A stretch of 64,000 nucleotides of DNA, from NCBI RefSeq assembly GCF_034274695.1, contig NZ_CP128362.1, forward strand, positions 6,202,501 through 6,266,500. Reading direction: 5' to 3'. The notes beneath the pieces were generated by a model that saw only the letters and a list, made by a program, of their open reading frames with translations, was not told where the DNA came from and ran no database searches. Positions 53,403-62,753 of the stretch are shown here, piece by piece. How positions within the stretch are numbered: position 1 is the first letter of the stretch; every line of letters starts with the position of its first letter. This stretch comes from Chitinophaga sp. LS1 (GTDB lineage: Bacteria; Bacteroidota; Bacteroidia; Chitinophagales; Chitinophagaceae). Position numbers and translations under genes: made by a program.

Positions 53403-56246
53403 TTAAAATCTGAATTTGAGACCGGCACGTCCCCAATAGGAATAAAATTGCTTTTCGTAAATGCGCTGCTTGTTACCGAAATAAGAGCGCTGGGGGGCAT
53501 TTGTAAGATTTTGTGCCTCCACGTATACAGTAAAGTATTTGCTGAGTTGGTAAGATGCATTGGCATCCACCTGCACACGTGCATCCCTGATCACATCTTT
53601 ATCCGCATCATCACCCAGGCTTACGACGTAAGATCCGTTGTAGTTAAGATTACCCTGGATAGTGAACCCCTTTAAAGAATATGCCAGAGAGCCGTTGGCA
53701 CTGTGTGTGGCCTGACCAGGCAGACGCAGGTTCTTACGGAACTGTGCATCAGCATCAGAGTGGCTGTAAGTATAGTTAGCGAAAATGGTGAATCCTTTCA
53801 GGAATCCTGGCAGGAAGGTCATATTTGCCTGTGCATTCAACTCCAGTCCGTATACATTAGCAGAGTTACCATTCAGCGTCTGGTAATATCTCCAGCCTGT
53901 ATATTGATCTGCCCCCTCAAATTCATCTCCGTCCAGGTTGATCACGCTGTTGTATTGGAACTTGTCGATCTTCTTATAGAAGATGCCCCCGGAAAGGATA
54001 CCCAGGTTAGACAGGTATTTTTCTGCCATCAGGTCTACATTGGTAGAGAATGCCGGCTTCAGCTCAGGATTACCATCGGTCACGGTTTCGCTGAGGATAT
54101 TGATGATACGGCCAGGCACGAGGTCTGCGAAATTCGGACGGGAATAGCCAAAGGTCACACCACCACGAATCAGAGATGACTTTGTAAGATCATATTTACC
54201 CTGGATGTTAGGCAGAAACCGCACATAGCTGTTTGTCTTCTTTGCCAGGGTGGTGGAAGCCCACTGTTCATCCTCGTCCTGGGTAATGATGTTGCCTTTG
54301 TAGTTTACGTCTGTGCGTTCTACACGAAGGCCGCCCAGTAACATGAACCGGTTGAACTGGATCCGGTTCATGAGATATCCTGCTGTTATGGTTTCTACTG
54401 CATCATAAAAATATGCGTCTTTGCTTACTCGTGTACTGGATTCATCAGTGGTAAAGGTGCCATCGTTGGCAGCGTAATGCTTGTTAAAGTAGTTGATGGT
54501 GGAGGTTTTATCGACACCCAGACCAAAGTCAAAATTTCCGTCCAGCAGCTCATCATCAACATTAGTCAAGCCGGCGAAGTTAGTGAGCTTACCATCTGCG
54601 GCATCTCCGCTAAAGTTAGCTACCAGAGTATTGGGCAGCTTATACCGCTTATTGTGCATGGACTTCACCTTCACGCCTGCTTTAAAAATGGCGGAGTTGT
54701 TACCTATTTTATAGGGCACAGTGGCATTGATTTTAGCAACAAAATTTTTGCCTTCAATATTAAAGTAATCACGTTCAATGGTGTTGTAGGTAAAAAGGGA
54801 AGCATCATTCCGCCAGTCAGTACCTGTAGCCATCAGATAATCTTCGTTCAGTTTACTGATGGTCAGAGGTATATTTCCTGTAATAAAGTTAAATGTGTTG
54901 TTCCTGCTTTTCAGTTTAGAGATGCTATAGAAGGCACCTCCATCCAGCTTTACTCTTCCGATCTGGGTTTCACCCTGGAGATTAAAATTCAGGTTCCCAT
55001 TATCTTCTGATGCATCTTTTATTTCGTTGTATGAGCGACCCTTACTGGTCACATAATTGCCGTCTGCATCAACAGAGGTATTCTTTGTCTGCATGCGAGT
55101 ACGTTTCCTGTATCTCGTCATGTTATTATCCCTGTCGCTGTACATCACGTTCAGCACAAGGTTAGTTACCGGAGAAAAGTTATAGTCGATAGTAGCAGAA
55201 GCTCCTACCCTTGTTCGCTGATTTTCCGTGTAGAGATACCTGATATCAGTAGGGAAATAGATAGAGTCTTTCCCATCTCCGAAGTCCTTTAGCTCCCATA
55301 CCTGTGCATTTACTTCATCATAACCGTTAGTAGTGCGGTAATAGCTGCCAGTGAGTATCACGCCAAGCTTTCCGTTTGGATTGTTCTCGTTCTGGAAGAA
55401 ACGCTGGCCGTACGAAATGTTGCCAATCCCATTGGATTTACTTCTCAGTTGGTTGTAGCCAAGTCCTGCATCAAGGGCAAGCCTGGGTTTAAGTGAGATG
55501 GCGGTAGGAGATTTCATATTCACGACCCCCGCGATAGCGTCTCCGTCCAGGTCCGGGGTGAGCGTTTTGATCACTTCCATGGAAGAAAGCACATTGACAG
55601 GGATGAGATCCAGGGTAGCATTACGTTCACCATCCTCAGAAGAGCCCATGATCTGCTCGCCATTTACATTGATGTTGGTAAAGTTCCCCGGCGTACCCCT
55701 CAGCTGTACTGTGGCGCCCTCTCCACTGGTATTGCGGCCAATGGTGACACCCGGCAGGCGTTGCATAGATTCGGCCACGTTCAGATCAGGAAAACGGCCC
55801 ATCACGTCAGCAGAGACTACCTGCTTAATGTTGTCGGCATTCCGCTGCTGGTTCAGCGCTTTCTGCTGGCCTTCCATTACACTCGATACCTGGATCGTGG
55901 AAAGGCTGTGAACATTTGACGACATCTTTATATCCTTCACTACTGTGCTGCCACCTTTTACCTTCACCTCTGTTTCCATCGGGGCGTACCCCATATAGTT
56001 GATCTGAAGAGTATAGGAGCCCTCTTTCACACCTTGCAACTCAAAGGTGCCGGCGGTACCGGTAGACACCCCTTTTGTAGTTCCTTTAATTTTCACGGAA
56101 GCTCCCGGCAGGGCATTACCTTCCGTATCTGTAATCAGGCCTTTAATGTTGCCCGGCGACTGTTGTGCTGTTACATCCGATACAAGGCATATCAGTGACG
56201 CTGTAAAGAAAAAGAGCGTCCGTAACAGGTGAATACCTGCTTTCAT
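53403..56246 (-). CDS. TonB-dependent receptor (Xanthomonas/Caulobacter carbohydrate type)
   Basis: 947 residues. Signal peptide to DVTAQ, a carboxypeptidase-regulatory-like domain at 30-115 (NIKGLITDTEGNALPGASVKIKG), then the plug typical of the TonB-Xanth-Caul subfamily: RNADNIKQVVSADVMGRFPDLNVAESMQRLPGVTI (in pieces) and GDAIAGVVNMKSPTA; barrel ends WGRAGLKFRF. This type works without a SusD partner, in keeping with the absence of SusD here. Located 34 bp after the six-hairpin glycosidase gene. It likely imports oligosaccharides released by surface enzymes. Confidence 0.9.
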   Translation of the reverse strand: MKAGIHLLRTLFFFTASLICLVSDVTAQQSPGNIKGLITDTEGNALPGASVKIKGTTKGVSTGTAGTFELQGVKEGSYTLQINYMGYAPMETEVKVKGGSTVVKDIKMSSNVHSLSTIQVSSVMEGQQKALNQQRNADNIKQVVSADVMGRFPDLNVAESMQRLPGVTIGRNTSGEGATVQLRGTPGNFTNINVNGEQIMGSSEDGERNATLDLIPVNVLSSMEVIKTLTPDLDGDAIAGVVNMKSPTAISLKPRLALDAGLGYNQLRSKSNGIGNISYGQRFFQNENNPNGKLGVILTGSYYRTTNGYDEVNAQVWELKDFGDGKDSIYFPTDIRYLYTENQRTRVGASATIDYNFSPVTNLVLNVMYSDRDNNMTRYRKRTRMQTKNTSVDADGNYVTSKGRSYNEIKDASEDNGNLNFNLQGETQIGRVKLDGGAFYSISKLKSRNNTFNFITGNIPLTISKLNEDYLMATGTDWRNDASLFTYNTIERDYFNIEGKNFVAKINATVPYKIGNNSAIFKAGVKVKSMHNKRYKLPNTLVANFSGDAADGKLTNFAGLTNVDDELLDGNFDFGLGVDKTSTINYFNKHYAANDGTFTTDESSTRVSKDAYFYDAVETITAGYLMNRIQFNRFMLLGGLRVERTDVNYKGNIITQDEDEQWASTTLAKKTNSYVRFLPNIQGKYDLTKSSLIRGGVTFGYSRPNFADLVPGRIINILSETVTDGNPELKPAFSTNVDLMAEKYLSNLGILSGGIFYKKIDKFQYNSVINLDGDEFEGADQYTGWRYYQTLNGNSANVYGLELNAQANMTFLPGFLKGFTIFANYTYSHSDADAQFRKNLRLPGQATHSANGSLAYSLKGFTIQGNLNYNGSYVVSLGDDADKDVIRDARVQVDANASYQLSKYFTVYVEAQNLTNAPQRSYFGNKQRIYEKQFYSYWGRAGLKFRF

Positions 56247-56280
56247 GTAGAGATAATTTTGGTTGAATAATTAATAGACC

Positions 56281-57507
56281 CTACTTAAACTTATAATTCA
56301 GATAATCCGAAAGAAACCGGACTGCAAATGAAGTTCCGATATCCCTGTTTGTGAGCCATATTTTCCCTTTCTTAAATCTTGTGCGCGTTTCCAGTACGGC
56401 CCCCCGGAGGTTTGGATCCGGATGATTTTCGGCGAACCTGTTTTTCATAAGCCATACTGCCGACTTTTCTATATTCTCATTAAACTCTGTGTATCCCTGT
56501 TCTGCCAGCTTGATCCAGACAATGCCGGCAAGCGATACTGCCGAACCGGTGGCTGAACCTTTATCTGGCGTCCGTCCGTTTGTATAGTTATCATAATAGA
56601 TGGTTCCTTCTTCCGTTTGGGTGTTTGCAAAAAGACGCGCTGTGCGGGCAGCTGCCTCCAGGTATTTTTTATCCTTTGTGAGATAAAACGCTTCTATCAG
56701 CGATTCAGCATACCATAAAGAAAAACGGGGATGAAAGGAATGTGCTTCCATTGAATTGGGTGTAAACCGCATCCACAAGCCTTCAGGCCCCTGCTTTTCG
56801 ATCAGGCTGTTGCAAAGGAGGATGAATGCATTGCGAAAGGCTGTATCTCCTGAAAACTCATATGCATCCTTGAACAGGGATCCCTCTGTGTTTGGCCTTG
56901 ATACGTCATACAGCTCTTGCTTCTTTTTGCCTTTCCAGAAAGGGCTGTTCTCTTTCACCACCTCCCCTGTTTTTACATCTATCAGGTCGTAGCACACGCC
57001 CATCTGCGGGGAATACATGTTTTTCAGCATCCATTTTGCTGCACCGGTAGCCACTTTTGCATATGTAGGATCTTTGGTGACCCTTGACAACTCATAGATA
57101 CCCGGCGTACCATCGGAAACAGTAGCAAATACATAATAGTCCTGTCCCAGCACATCGCCATGGATAGCGCGCACCATGCCATTCAGTTTGGGATCGTCCT
57201 TTATTTCCATGTTGATCCAGTAATTGCCGCCTCTTTTCGCCGCATCCAGATAATGTATATTGCCTGTTACCTTATAAGCCGCCAGCAGTGCATTTACAGC
57301 CTGTCCAGTATGCCAGGGCACTTCGTAGGGATACCATTTTCCTTCCAGCACATTATAATCACAGCGGGACTTACCTGCGGAATCGATCAATACATCTGCC
57401 ACATAGCGGGCAGTCTGATCGATGGCCCTGACGACATCTTCCTTTTTCAGCTGCGCCGGGGCTGATATCGTAAGCAGGCACATTAAAGCTGTTTTAATCC
57501 ACTTCAT
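56281..57507 (-). CDS. Secreted (alpha/alpha)6 six-hairpin glycosidase, GH88/GH105-like
   Basis: 408 residues with a short signal peptide (MKWIKTALMCLLTISAPAQ). Repeating helical hairpins, each with a YLxAAxR-type start (HYLDAAKRGGNYWI, KYLEAAARTARLFA), define a six-hairpin toroid. WYPYEVPWHTGQAVNALLAAYK and NGRTPDKGSATGSAVSLAGIVWIKLAEQGY resemble unsaturated-uronyl hydrolases, but I cannot place the two catalytic aspartates with certainty, so related toroid families (epimerase-like, GH127-like) remain possible. Start overlaps the GH20-like gene by 14 bp, showing coupling. Confidence 0.55.
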   Translation of the reverse strand: MKWIKTALMCLLTISAPAQLKKEDVVRAIDQTARYVADVLIDSAGKSRCDYNVLEGKWYPYEVPWHTGQAVNALLAAYKVTGNIHYLDAAKRGGNYWINMEIKDDPKLNGMVRAIHGDVLGQDYYVFATVSDGTPGIYELSRVTKDPTYAKVATGAAKWMLKNMYSPQMGVCYDLIDVKTGEVVKENSPFWKGKKKQELYDVSRPNTEGSLFKDAYEFSGDTAFRNAFILLCNSLIEKQGPEGLWMRFTPNSMEAHSFHPRFSLWYAESLIEAFYLTKDKKYLEAAARTARLFANTQTEEGTIYYDNYTNGRTPDKGSATGSAVSLAGIVWIKLAEQGYTEFNENIEKSAVWLMKNRFAENHPDPNLRGAVLETRTRFKKGKIWLTNRDIGTSFAVRFLSDYLNYKFK

Positions 57508-59815
57508 AACGGTTGGTTTTTGAATTTATCTGGTATTTGTGCTTATGATTAGTGATTACAAGGTCATCCCGCAGCCGGAAGGTAAACCTGCGGCGATTTC
57601 CAGTGCTCCGGATGAGGATGTGGTTTATGCCTGTGTGTAAAGGTAGCTGCACCGGGTTTTGCACAGTTTTTACTTCATGGCCATTACAATACAACACCGT
57701 GCTGTCTCCGGCTGTCAGCCATGCATCTACTACCCGGGCGCTGTCTGTTTGTAGCTGGCAATAGGCATATACAACAGATGGCAGGTATTTTTCTTCCAGG
57801 TCGATAATCCCTCCATTTGTGGCTGCAAACTTCTGCCAGCGATACTTATTACCATCATAAATGTATACATCGCCAGGCGAAGGTTGCAACGCTTTATCCA
57901 TTCCATCTATTGACGGCAGGTTACCGCACAGCAGCCAATTGGTAAAGTAAAAGGAGGTTGTTGGTATGATATCCTTTCTACGGGCTGGCAGCTCCTGTAA
58001 TTCCTTCACCTTTTGTGACCAGGAGTGTAACACCGTATCCAGCCAGTAAGGTTGATTTTCATTCAACCATAGCTTCCTGAAGGTTTCGGCAGTAGCCTTG
58101 TAGGCTGCTACGAGACTGTCTGTGCTCATATCAGGATCTACCATAACCTGCCTGGTTCGCAGCATCAGCTCATACTGATGGATGACCAGCTGCATCGCTG
58201 CAAGATCTTCCGGATGAAGCGCAGGCACTGCCCGGTGGCTTAGGCTAGTGGCTATTCTCACAATATGTAATGCCTCGGCTATACTGTTATTATTCAGGAT
58301 CATTTGTTTGCCGCTGTCAGGTACAATCTGTTGTTTCCACAGCTGATCATTCAGGTTATAGGTAACTGGCTGTTCACGCAGCTGCATCAGCGTAAAAAGA
58401 GCATTTACATAGTTACCATTATACGTACCATATGCAACGTTTTCAAAGCGGAGATCAAACCCATCAGCACCCGTATTCCAGCTTTTGTCTGCAGCAAGGT
58501 AAACCCCATACCAGTCTGCATCAAAAAGGTAGGTGCCGCCATCATCCCACACCGTAGTAAACACACCAGCGGCACCGCTCTCCCTGCCCTGTTTAATAAA
58601 TCCGCCTATGTTTTTTTTCGCCATGATCATATCAGGAAACATGCGGTAAGAGTTGACAATACCCGGGCATACCATATACTGTAATCCCCGCCGGGCAAAA
58701 GGTTTTATCCACTGATCAAAGTTCGCCTGGTCTCCATATTCCCATGAGAGGTACATGATGTCTCTGGGGAGGAGGTCCAGAATTTCCGTATGCTTTAAGG
58801 CCATATCTCCCCACATCATCATTTTTTTACCATGTTGTTTCACGACATCATATAGTAATTGGAGAAAGCCGGCATAAAACTTCGGGATGCCTACGCTGTC
58901 AACATATTTTGCTGATCGTCCTTTATCAATTCCAAATGTTTCGTCACAGTTTACATTAAACCAGGGCGCGCTGAAGGCATCGCACAGCTCTCCAATTACA
59001 TCCTTCAGGAATATGCGTGCACTGTCGTCAAGTGGTGAGATGAGCGTAGCTGATTCTCCCATATGCCTGTATTGAGGTAATGCGAGGATCTTCTCAAAGT
59101 GGCCGAACGACTGAAAATTTCCTACCAGCTGCATGTGATAATCTGCTGCATAATCGCTTAGTTCACGGATTTGCCGGATAGTCAGCTTTCCATCTGCCGG
59201 GGCAAAATCCGGATGAGATAGTGGCTGTACTACATGTTCTATATAAAACGAGAGATAATTGACCTTTAACTCTGCCAGGCGTTGAATTTGCTTTTTTATA
59301 TAATCGACTGTCGATATGGGACCGCGGCTGATGTCGTCAAACACTACCCGGGCTGGAAAATCAGGCCAGTCAATAATGGTGACTGCTGTTTTCCAGTGTG
59401 CCCCTGTAAGCTGTCTTAGCGTTTGTAAACCGTAAAACAGTCCAACTTCATCGTTGGCAGCTATGAACCGATGTTGGTGATTGATGACTAGTATATATCC
59501 TTCTTTTCCTATTTTCTCAATATTATTTTGTGCATAACGCCGGACAAGCGCATTGATAGTTGCATTACCACTAATGATATATAGGCTAATGGCTTCCTGC
59601 GGACCGGATGCTGCCGGCAGTTGCCAGTGGCGAAGGAGACGTGCCTGCATAGCACTGTCCTTTCCAGTCAGCAGTAACTTTACAGGCATGCTGACATTGT
59701 CTTTCCCCTCCTTTACAAACTGCGGATAAGGAATTACCGGTAGAACAGCTGCGTGCGTGAATACCATGGGCAAAAACATCCCCATTAATAGAAATAGATT
59801 TCTATAAGCTGTCAT
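57494..59815 (-). CDS. GH20-family beta-N-acetylhexosaminidase-like enzyme
   Basis: 773 residues; signal peptide to THAA. An N-terminal GH20b zincin-like domain (ISLYIISGNATINALVRRYAQ; EGYILVI; LFYGLQTLRQL) leads into a TIM barrel starting IIDWPDFPARVVFDDISRGP. The catalytic Asp-Glu pair is in WFNVNCDETFGIDKGRS; MMMWGDM and YLSWEYGD lie on later strands. A C-terminal part of ~250 residues ends in a beta-sandwich-like segment. The first strand reads FDDISRG rather than the common LDVARH, so it belongs to a divergent GH20 branch and its sugar may not be GlcNAc. First gene of the five-gene operon; an operator-like site lies 130 bp upstream. Confidence 0.75.
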   Translation of the reverse strand: MTAYRNLFLLMGMFLPMVFTHAAVLPVIPYPQFVKEGKDNVSMPVKLLLTGKDSAMQARLLRHWQLPAASGPQEAISLYIISGNATINALVRRYAQNNIEKIGKEGYILVINHQHRFIAANDEVGLFYGLQTLRQLTGAHWKTAVTIIDWPDFPARVVFDDISRGPISTVDYIKKQIQRLAELKVNYLSFYIEHVVQPLSHPDFAPADGKLTIRQIRELSDYAADYHMQLVGNFQSFGHFEKILALPQYRHMGESATLISPLDDSARIFLKDVIGELCDAFSAPWFNVNCDETFGIDKGRSAKYVDSVGIPKFYAGFLQLLYDVVKQHGKKMMMWGDMALKHTEILDLLPRDIMYLSWEYGDQANFDQWIKPFARRGLQYMVCPGIVNSYRMFPDMIMAKKNIGGFIKQGRESGAAGVFTTVWDDGGTYLFDADWYGVYLAADKSWNTGADGFDLRFENVAYGTYNGNYVNALFTLMQLREQPVTYNLNDQLWKQQIVPDSGKQMILNNNSIAEALHIVRIATSLSHRAVPALHPEDLAAMQLVIHQYELMLRTRQVMVDPDMSTDSLVAAYKATAETFRKLWLNENQPYWLDTVLHSWSQKVKELQELPARRKDIIPTTSFYFTNWLLCGNLPSIDGMDKALQPSPGDVYIYDGNKYRWQKFAATNGGIIDLEEKYLPSVVYAYCQLQTDSARVVDAWLTAGDSTVLYCNGHEVKTVQNPVQLPLHTGINHILIRSTGNRRRFTFRLRDDLVITNHKHKYQINSKTNRYEVD

Positions 59816-59943
59816 AGTTTATGTATATCCACTGGAATAAAAGAATTGTCCCCCCTGATAAATTAGCTCCTACTTACCTATAGTGTGTTTAAACGAACAT
59901 TTACATGAAAATGAAATACCTCTACTACAATATAAGAATTTTT

Positions 59944-59959
59944 CCGGTAACGTACCCGT
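59944..59959. promoter_or_regulatory. LacI-type operator-like site upstream of GH20-like operon
   Basis: CCGGTAACGTACCCGT, central CG, 13 of 16 positions identical to the perfect palindrome at 61459-61474. It lies just after the GH28-like stop codon and 129 bp before the GH20-like start, so it can control the downstream unit. Confidence 0.5.
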
Positions 59960-59961
59960 AA

Positions 59962-61395
59962 TTATTCAATTAATTTCTTTTTTGCACCTTTCTCCTGTGT
60001 AAAACCATTGCTGCTATCCTGTATGCTTACTCCTGCTACATCCAGATCAGTGCAGGCAAATTGTTGTGTATGGCTGATCACCAGGCCTGGCCTGCTGTCC
60101 TTTTCTTTAGCACGGAATGTAATATCAGATAATCTTATATCCTTTGCATATCTTATAAACAGGCCATAAGCTGGTAATACGCCAAACATGGTAGCTTCAG
60201 GATAATCCTTTTCCAGTTCCGGCACTGGCTGGCCAGAGGCTTTGCCACCACCAGCTGTTTCGATAGTAATATGAGACAGAGAGAGCGCCTGCAAGGGTGT
60301 ACCTGCAATACCTGTGATGGAGCATCCTGTAACGTCGGCACCTGTAGCATGAATATCTGACAAATGTATATTTCTTATTATTCCGGGAGCTGGTGTTGCG
60401 CCGCCTTCCTTATATTTCCGGCCCCTGTTGCACAGGCGAATGAACAACGGCACTTGTGGCCCATCTATTACTATATTATTTATGGATACATTTTCCATGA
60501 TGCCACCATCGGCCATTTCCAGTGAAATGCCGCTGTTTCCTGCAGGTTTGCCGTAAATGGTAATTAATTGCGCAGATGGCCGTATCACACAATTGGTGAC
60601 GGCGATATTCCTGAAACCACCGGTGGATTCTGTACCAAACTTCAGCGCATTGCAGTGGCTGCTAATGACACAATTGCTGATAGTAATATTTTCCGAAATA
60701 CGTGGTGATGTGCTCTTAATCGTAATTCCATCATCATCGCTATCCCCGTTGATGCCTGATATGATTACATTACGACAGCCATCAATATCCATCATATCAT
60801 TATTCTTGTTGGAATGGTTCCAGATTCTTATATCCTGGATCTTTACATCGTCACAGTCAAGGTAGTGTTGCATCCAGAAGGCTGAATTACGTAGTGTAAT
60901 GTCCCGCACAGAGATATTTTTACACCCGATGAACCACAGAAGGTATGGACGATTGCGGTATCGGTCCGGCTTCTTTAGGGTATTGGTCACAAATGCTGCG
61001 CCCTGTCCATCTATGATACCATTCCCTTCAATGTGCACGTTTTCCTGGTCTTTGCAGAAGAAGAGCGCCTGCTGTGCCCATTCATCTCCATAAAATCTAA
61101 TCCCGGCCTGCTGATGCGGGTATAATTTTGTATCCTTTTGTCCCAGGATGGTTGCTCCTCCTGCTATATATAAGGTGACATTACTTTTCAGATAAACGGT
61201 TGCACTCAGGTATTTCCCTGCTGGGAAATACACCTTTCCTCCCTTGGCAGCACAAGCATCCACTGCTTTTTGAATAGCAGCTGTATTATCAGTGGTGCTG
61301 TCTCCGATGGCTCCATAGCTGGTTACGTCGAACCATTGGCTGCGGGCTTCAATAGTAAATAATAAGCACCAAAGCCATATGCAATGCCTTATCAT
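59962..61395 (-). CDS. GH28-family polygalacturonase-like secreted enzyme
   Basis: 477 residues; signal peptide to ARSQ. N-terminal pectate-lyase/GH28 start FDVTSYGAIGDSTTDNTAAIQKAVDACAAKGGKVYFPAG, then right-handed beta-helix repeats. Catalytic region: NNDMMDIDGCRNV (in place of NTDG), SDDDGITIKS (the DD pair) and SSHCNALKFGTES (in place of GHG/RIK). The family's second His is replaced by Cys (SSHCNALK), which is seen in distant GH28 members acting on substrates other than polygalacturonate. Monocistronic or linked to the next operon across a 146-bp gap with an operator-like site. Confidence 0.8.
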   Translation of the reverse strand: MIRHCIWLWCLLFTIEARSQWFDVTSYGAIGDSTTDNTAAIQKAVDACAAKGGKVYFPAGKYLSATVYLKSNVTLYIAGGATILGQKDTKLYPHQQAGIRFYGDEWAQQALFFCKDQENVHIEGNGIIDGQGAAFVTNTLKKPDRYRNRPYLLWFIGCKNISVRDITLRNSAFWMQHYLDCDDVKIQDIRIWNHSNKNNDMMDIDGCRNVIISGINGDSDDDGITIKSTSPRISENITISNCVISSHCNALKFGTESTGGFRNIAVTNCVIRPSAQLITIYGKPAGNSGISLEMADGGIMENVSINNIVIDGPQVPLFIRLCNRGRKYKEGGATPAPGIIRNIHLSDIHATGADVTGCSITGIAGTPLQALSLSHITIETAGGGKASGQPVPELEKDYPEATMFGVLPAYGLFIRYAKDIRLSDITFRAKEKDSRPGLVISHTQQFACTDLDVAGVSIQDSSNGFTQEKGAKKKLIE

Positions 61396-61458
61396 GAGTT
61401 TCTCATTTTACATGTGATGTAACAAAAACTGCTATCGTTTAACTAAGATAATAAATTT

Positions 61459-61474
61459 ACGGGTACGTACCCGT
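61459..61474. promoter_or_regulatory. Perfect 16-bp LacI-type operator-like palindrome
   Basis: ACGGGTACGTACCCGT with central CG, 64 bp before the GH28-like start. Its twin at 59944 precedes the GH20-like operon. The natural candidate regulator is the LacI protein encoded 1.3 kb upstream. Confidence 0.6.
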
Positions 61475-61507
61475 TTTTTTTATTATTTTTTTGAATGAGA
61501 TAATTTA

Positions 61508-62742
61508 TCAAACGATAAGCCTATAGGTAACACTACGAATCCGCTGATCTTCCGAAGGCTGTAAAATCAACTCCAGAGGGTATGCTTTCAATGCGGGATA
61601 AGGCGTCCGGTACCTTGCTACTATCCAGCTGTCATTGCCTGAGGTGATGCTGAGCGCCCATTGATGTGTACCTGTACTAAGCAATTCCGTTTGGCTATCT
61701 ACCATTGTAATTTTCATGCTGTTGTCCCGGATAATTGGTTCAATAATCCTGACCGGTGGCAGGGCGTCATGGCCGATAACTGTAATTTTTTTTGAAGGAA
61801 GCTGTCGTCCAATAAATAACGGATCTTATAGCCTACGCCTCTTGTGAGCCATTCCTTATCTTTCATCTCACCAGATACGGTCACTTCGTAGGTGCGTGGC
61901 CAGGTCTGGTTTGCAGATAAACGGCTGTCGAACTCAAACAGGTTGGTAAAATACCCTGTGCTGTCAGTATATTCAATCCGTGGTGTTAGTGGCAAAACGC
62001 CCCAGGCTTCCGGAAAGCTCATATGCTCAGGACGGGTGTAGATGGTGGGGCTTGAAGCGCCCATGAACCCGCAGCCTGAGGCCCACAGGTGACTCACCTT
62101 TCCCCCATCAGGACAGAACATCTATTTCCCTTTGCTGCCTGGTCTTTGTAGCGGTACACAGTGATTGTGGCCATAAAGCAGGCCGTTTTGACCTCAATCA
62201 CATCAAGTTTGGGCAAACATCATCAAACTGGCTTCATCAGCAGGAATCGCCTTATAATGCCACATTTTTTTGTTTCCAACTCATAAGCCAGCACCAGGTT
62301 TTTAGCTTTTGCAAAAGTGGGATATACACAGGGCGGGGTATTTAAGACTGCTATATGCTGTGGGCCGTATCCCAGCAAGCTGTCTTTCAGGATATTCTGC
62401 CGGATAAAGGCCAGGTTCCGCAGGGCCGCGGTGGCATAACGGTCATCCTTGTTTAATAGAGGTAGTCAGCGGTGGCTGTCATGCCGGTGCGCCATTGCTG
62501 TTGCTGTGTGGGCGTTAATGCCAGCTTCTGATAAGACAGCAATAACAACAGCAACTGATCTGTAGTGGTGCCTGTTCACACCAGATGCTGCCATCAGCAG
62601 CCTGCCTTTGCAATAAGGCACCTGAAAGGGTGGGTAAAGTACCTGCATAGGCCTTATTGGGATAAAGCTCCTGCGCACTACCAGGCAGGCAAAGGAGCAT
62701 GAATCCTGACAATAAAAGGATCAAGTGCTGGCTACGAAACAT
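61508..62742 (-). pseudogene. Multiply frameshifted secreted protein, family not recognised
   Basis: A signal peptide and N-terminus are intact from ATG 62742 (MFRSQHLILLLSGFMLLCLP, then GSAQELYPNKAYAGTLPTLS). The frame changes after QAADGSIWCEQ. Further fragments continue in other frames: DQLLLLLLSYQKLALTPTQQ; LLNKDDRYATAALRNLAFIR; YGPQHIAVLNTPPCVYPTFA; MWHYKAIPADEASLMMFAQT; VIEVKTACFMATITVYRYKD; PDGGKVSHLWASGCGFMGAS; and, to the end, YFTNLFEFDSRLSANQTW and TRGVGYKIRYLLDD. At least four frame changes are needed to join them. The protein looks like a helical N-terminal domain plus a beta-rich C-terminal domain, possibly a polysaccharide-lyase-type enzyme, but I cannot name it. It starts 12 bp after the LacI gene, so it was once its operon partner. 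Confidence 0.75.
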
Positions 62743-62753
62743 TGTGTGTGTGT

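Noticed and set aside
59886..59893. GTTTAAAC palindrome upstream of the GH20-like gene
   Set aside because: Only 8 bp, common by chance in AT-rich intergenic DNA, and unlike the CG-centred operators nearby.
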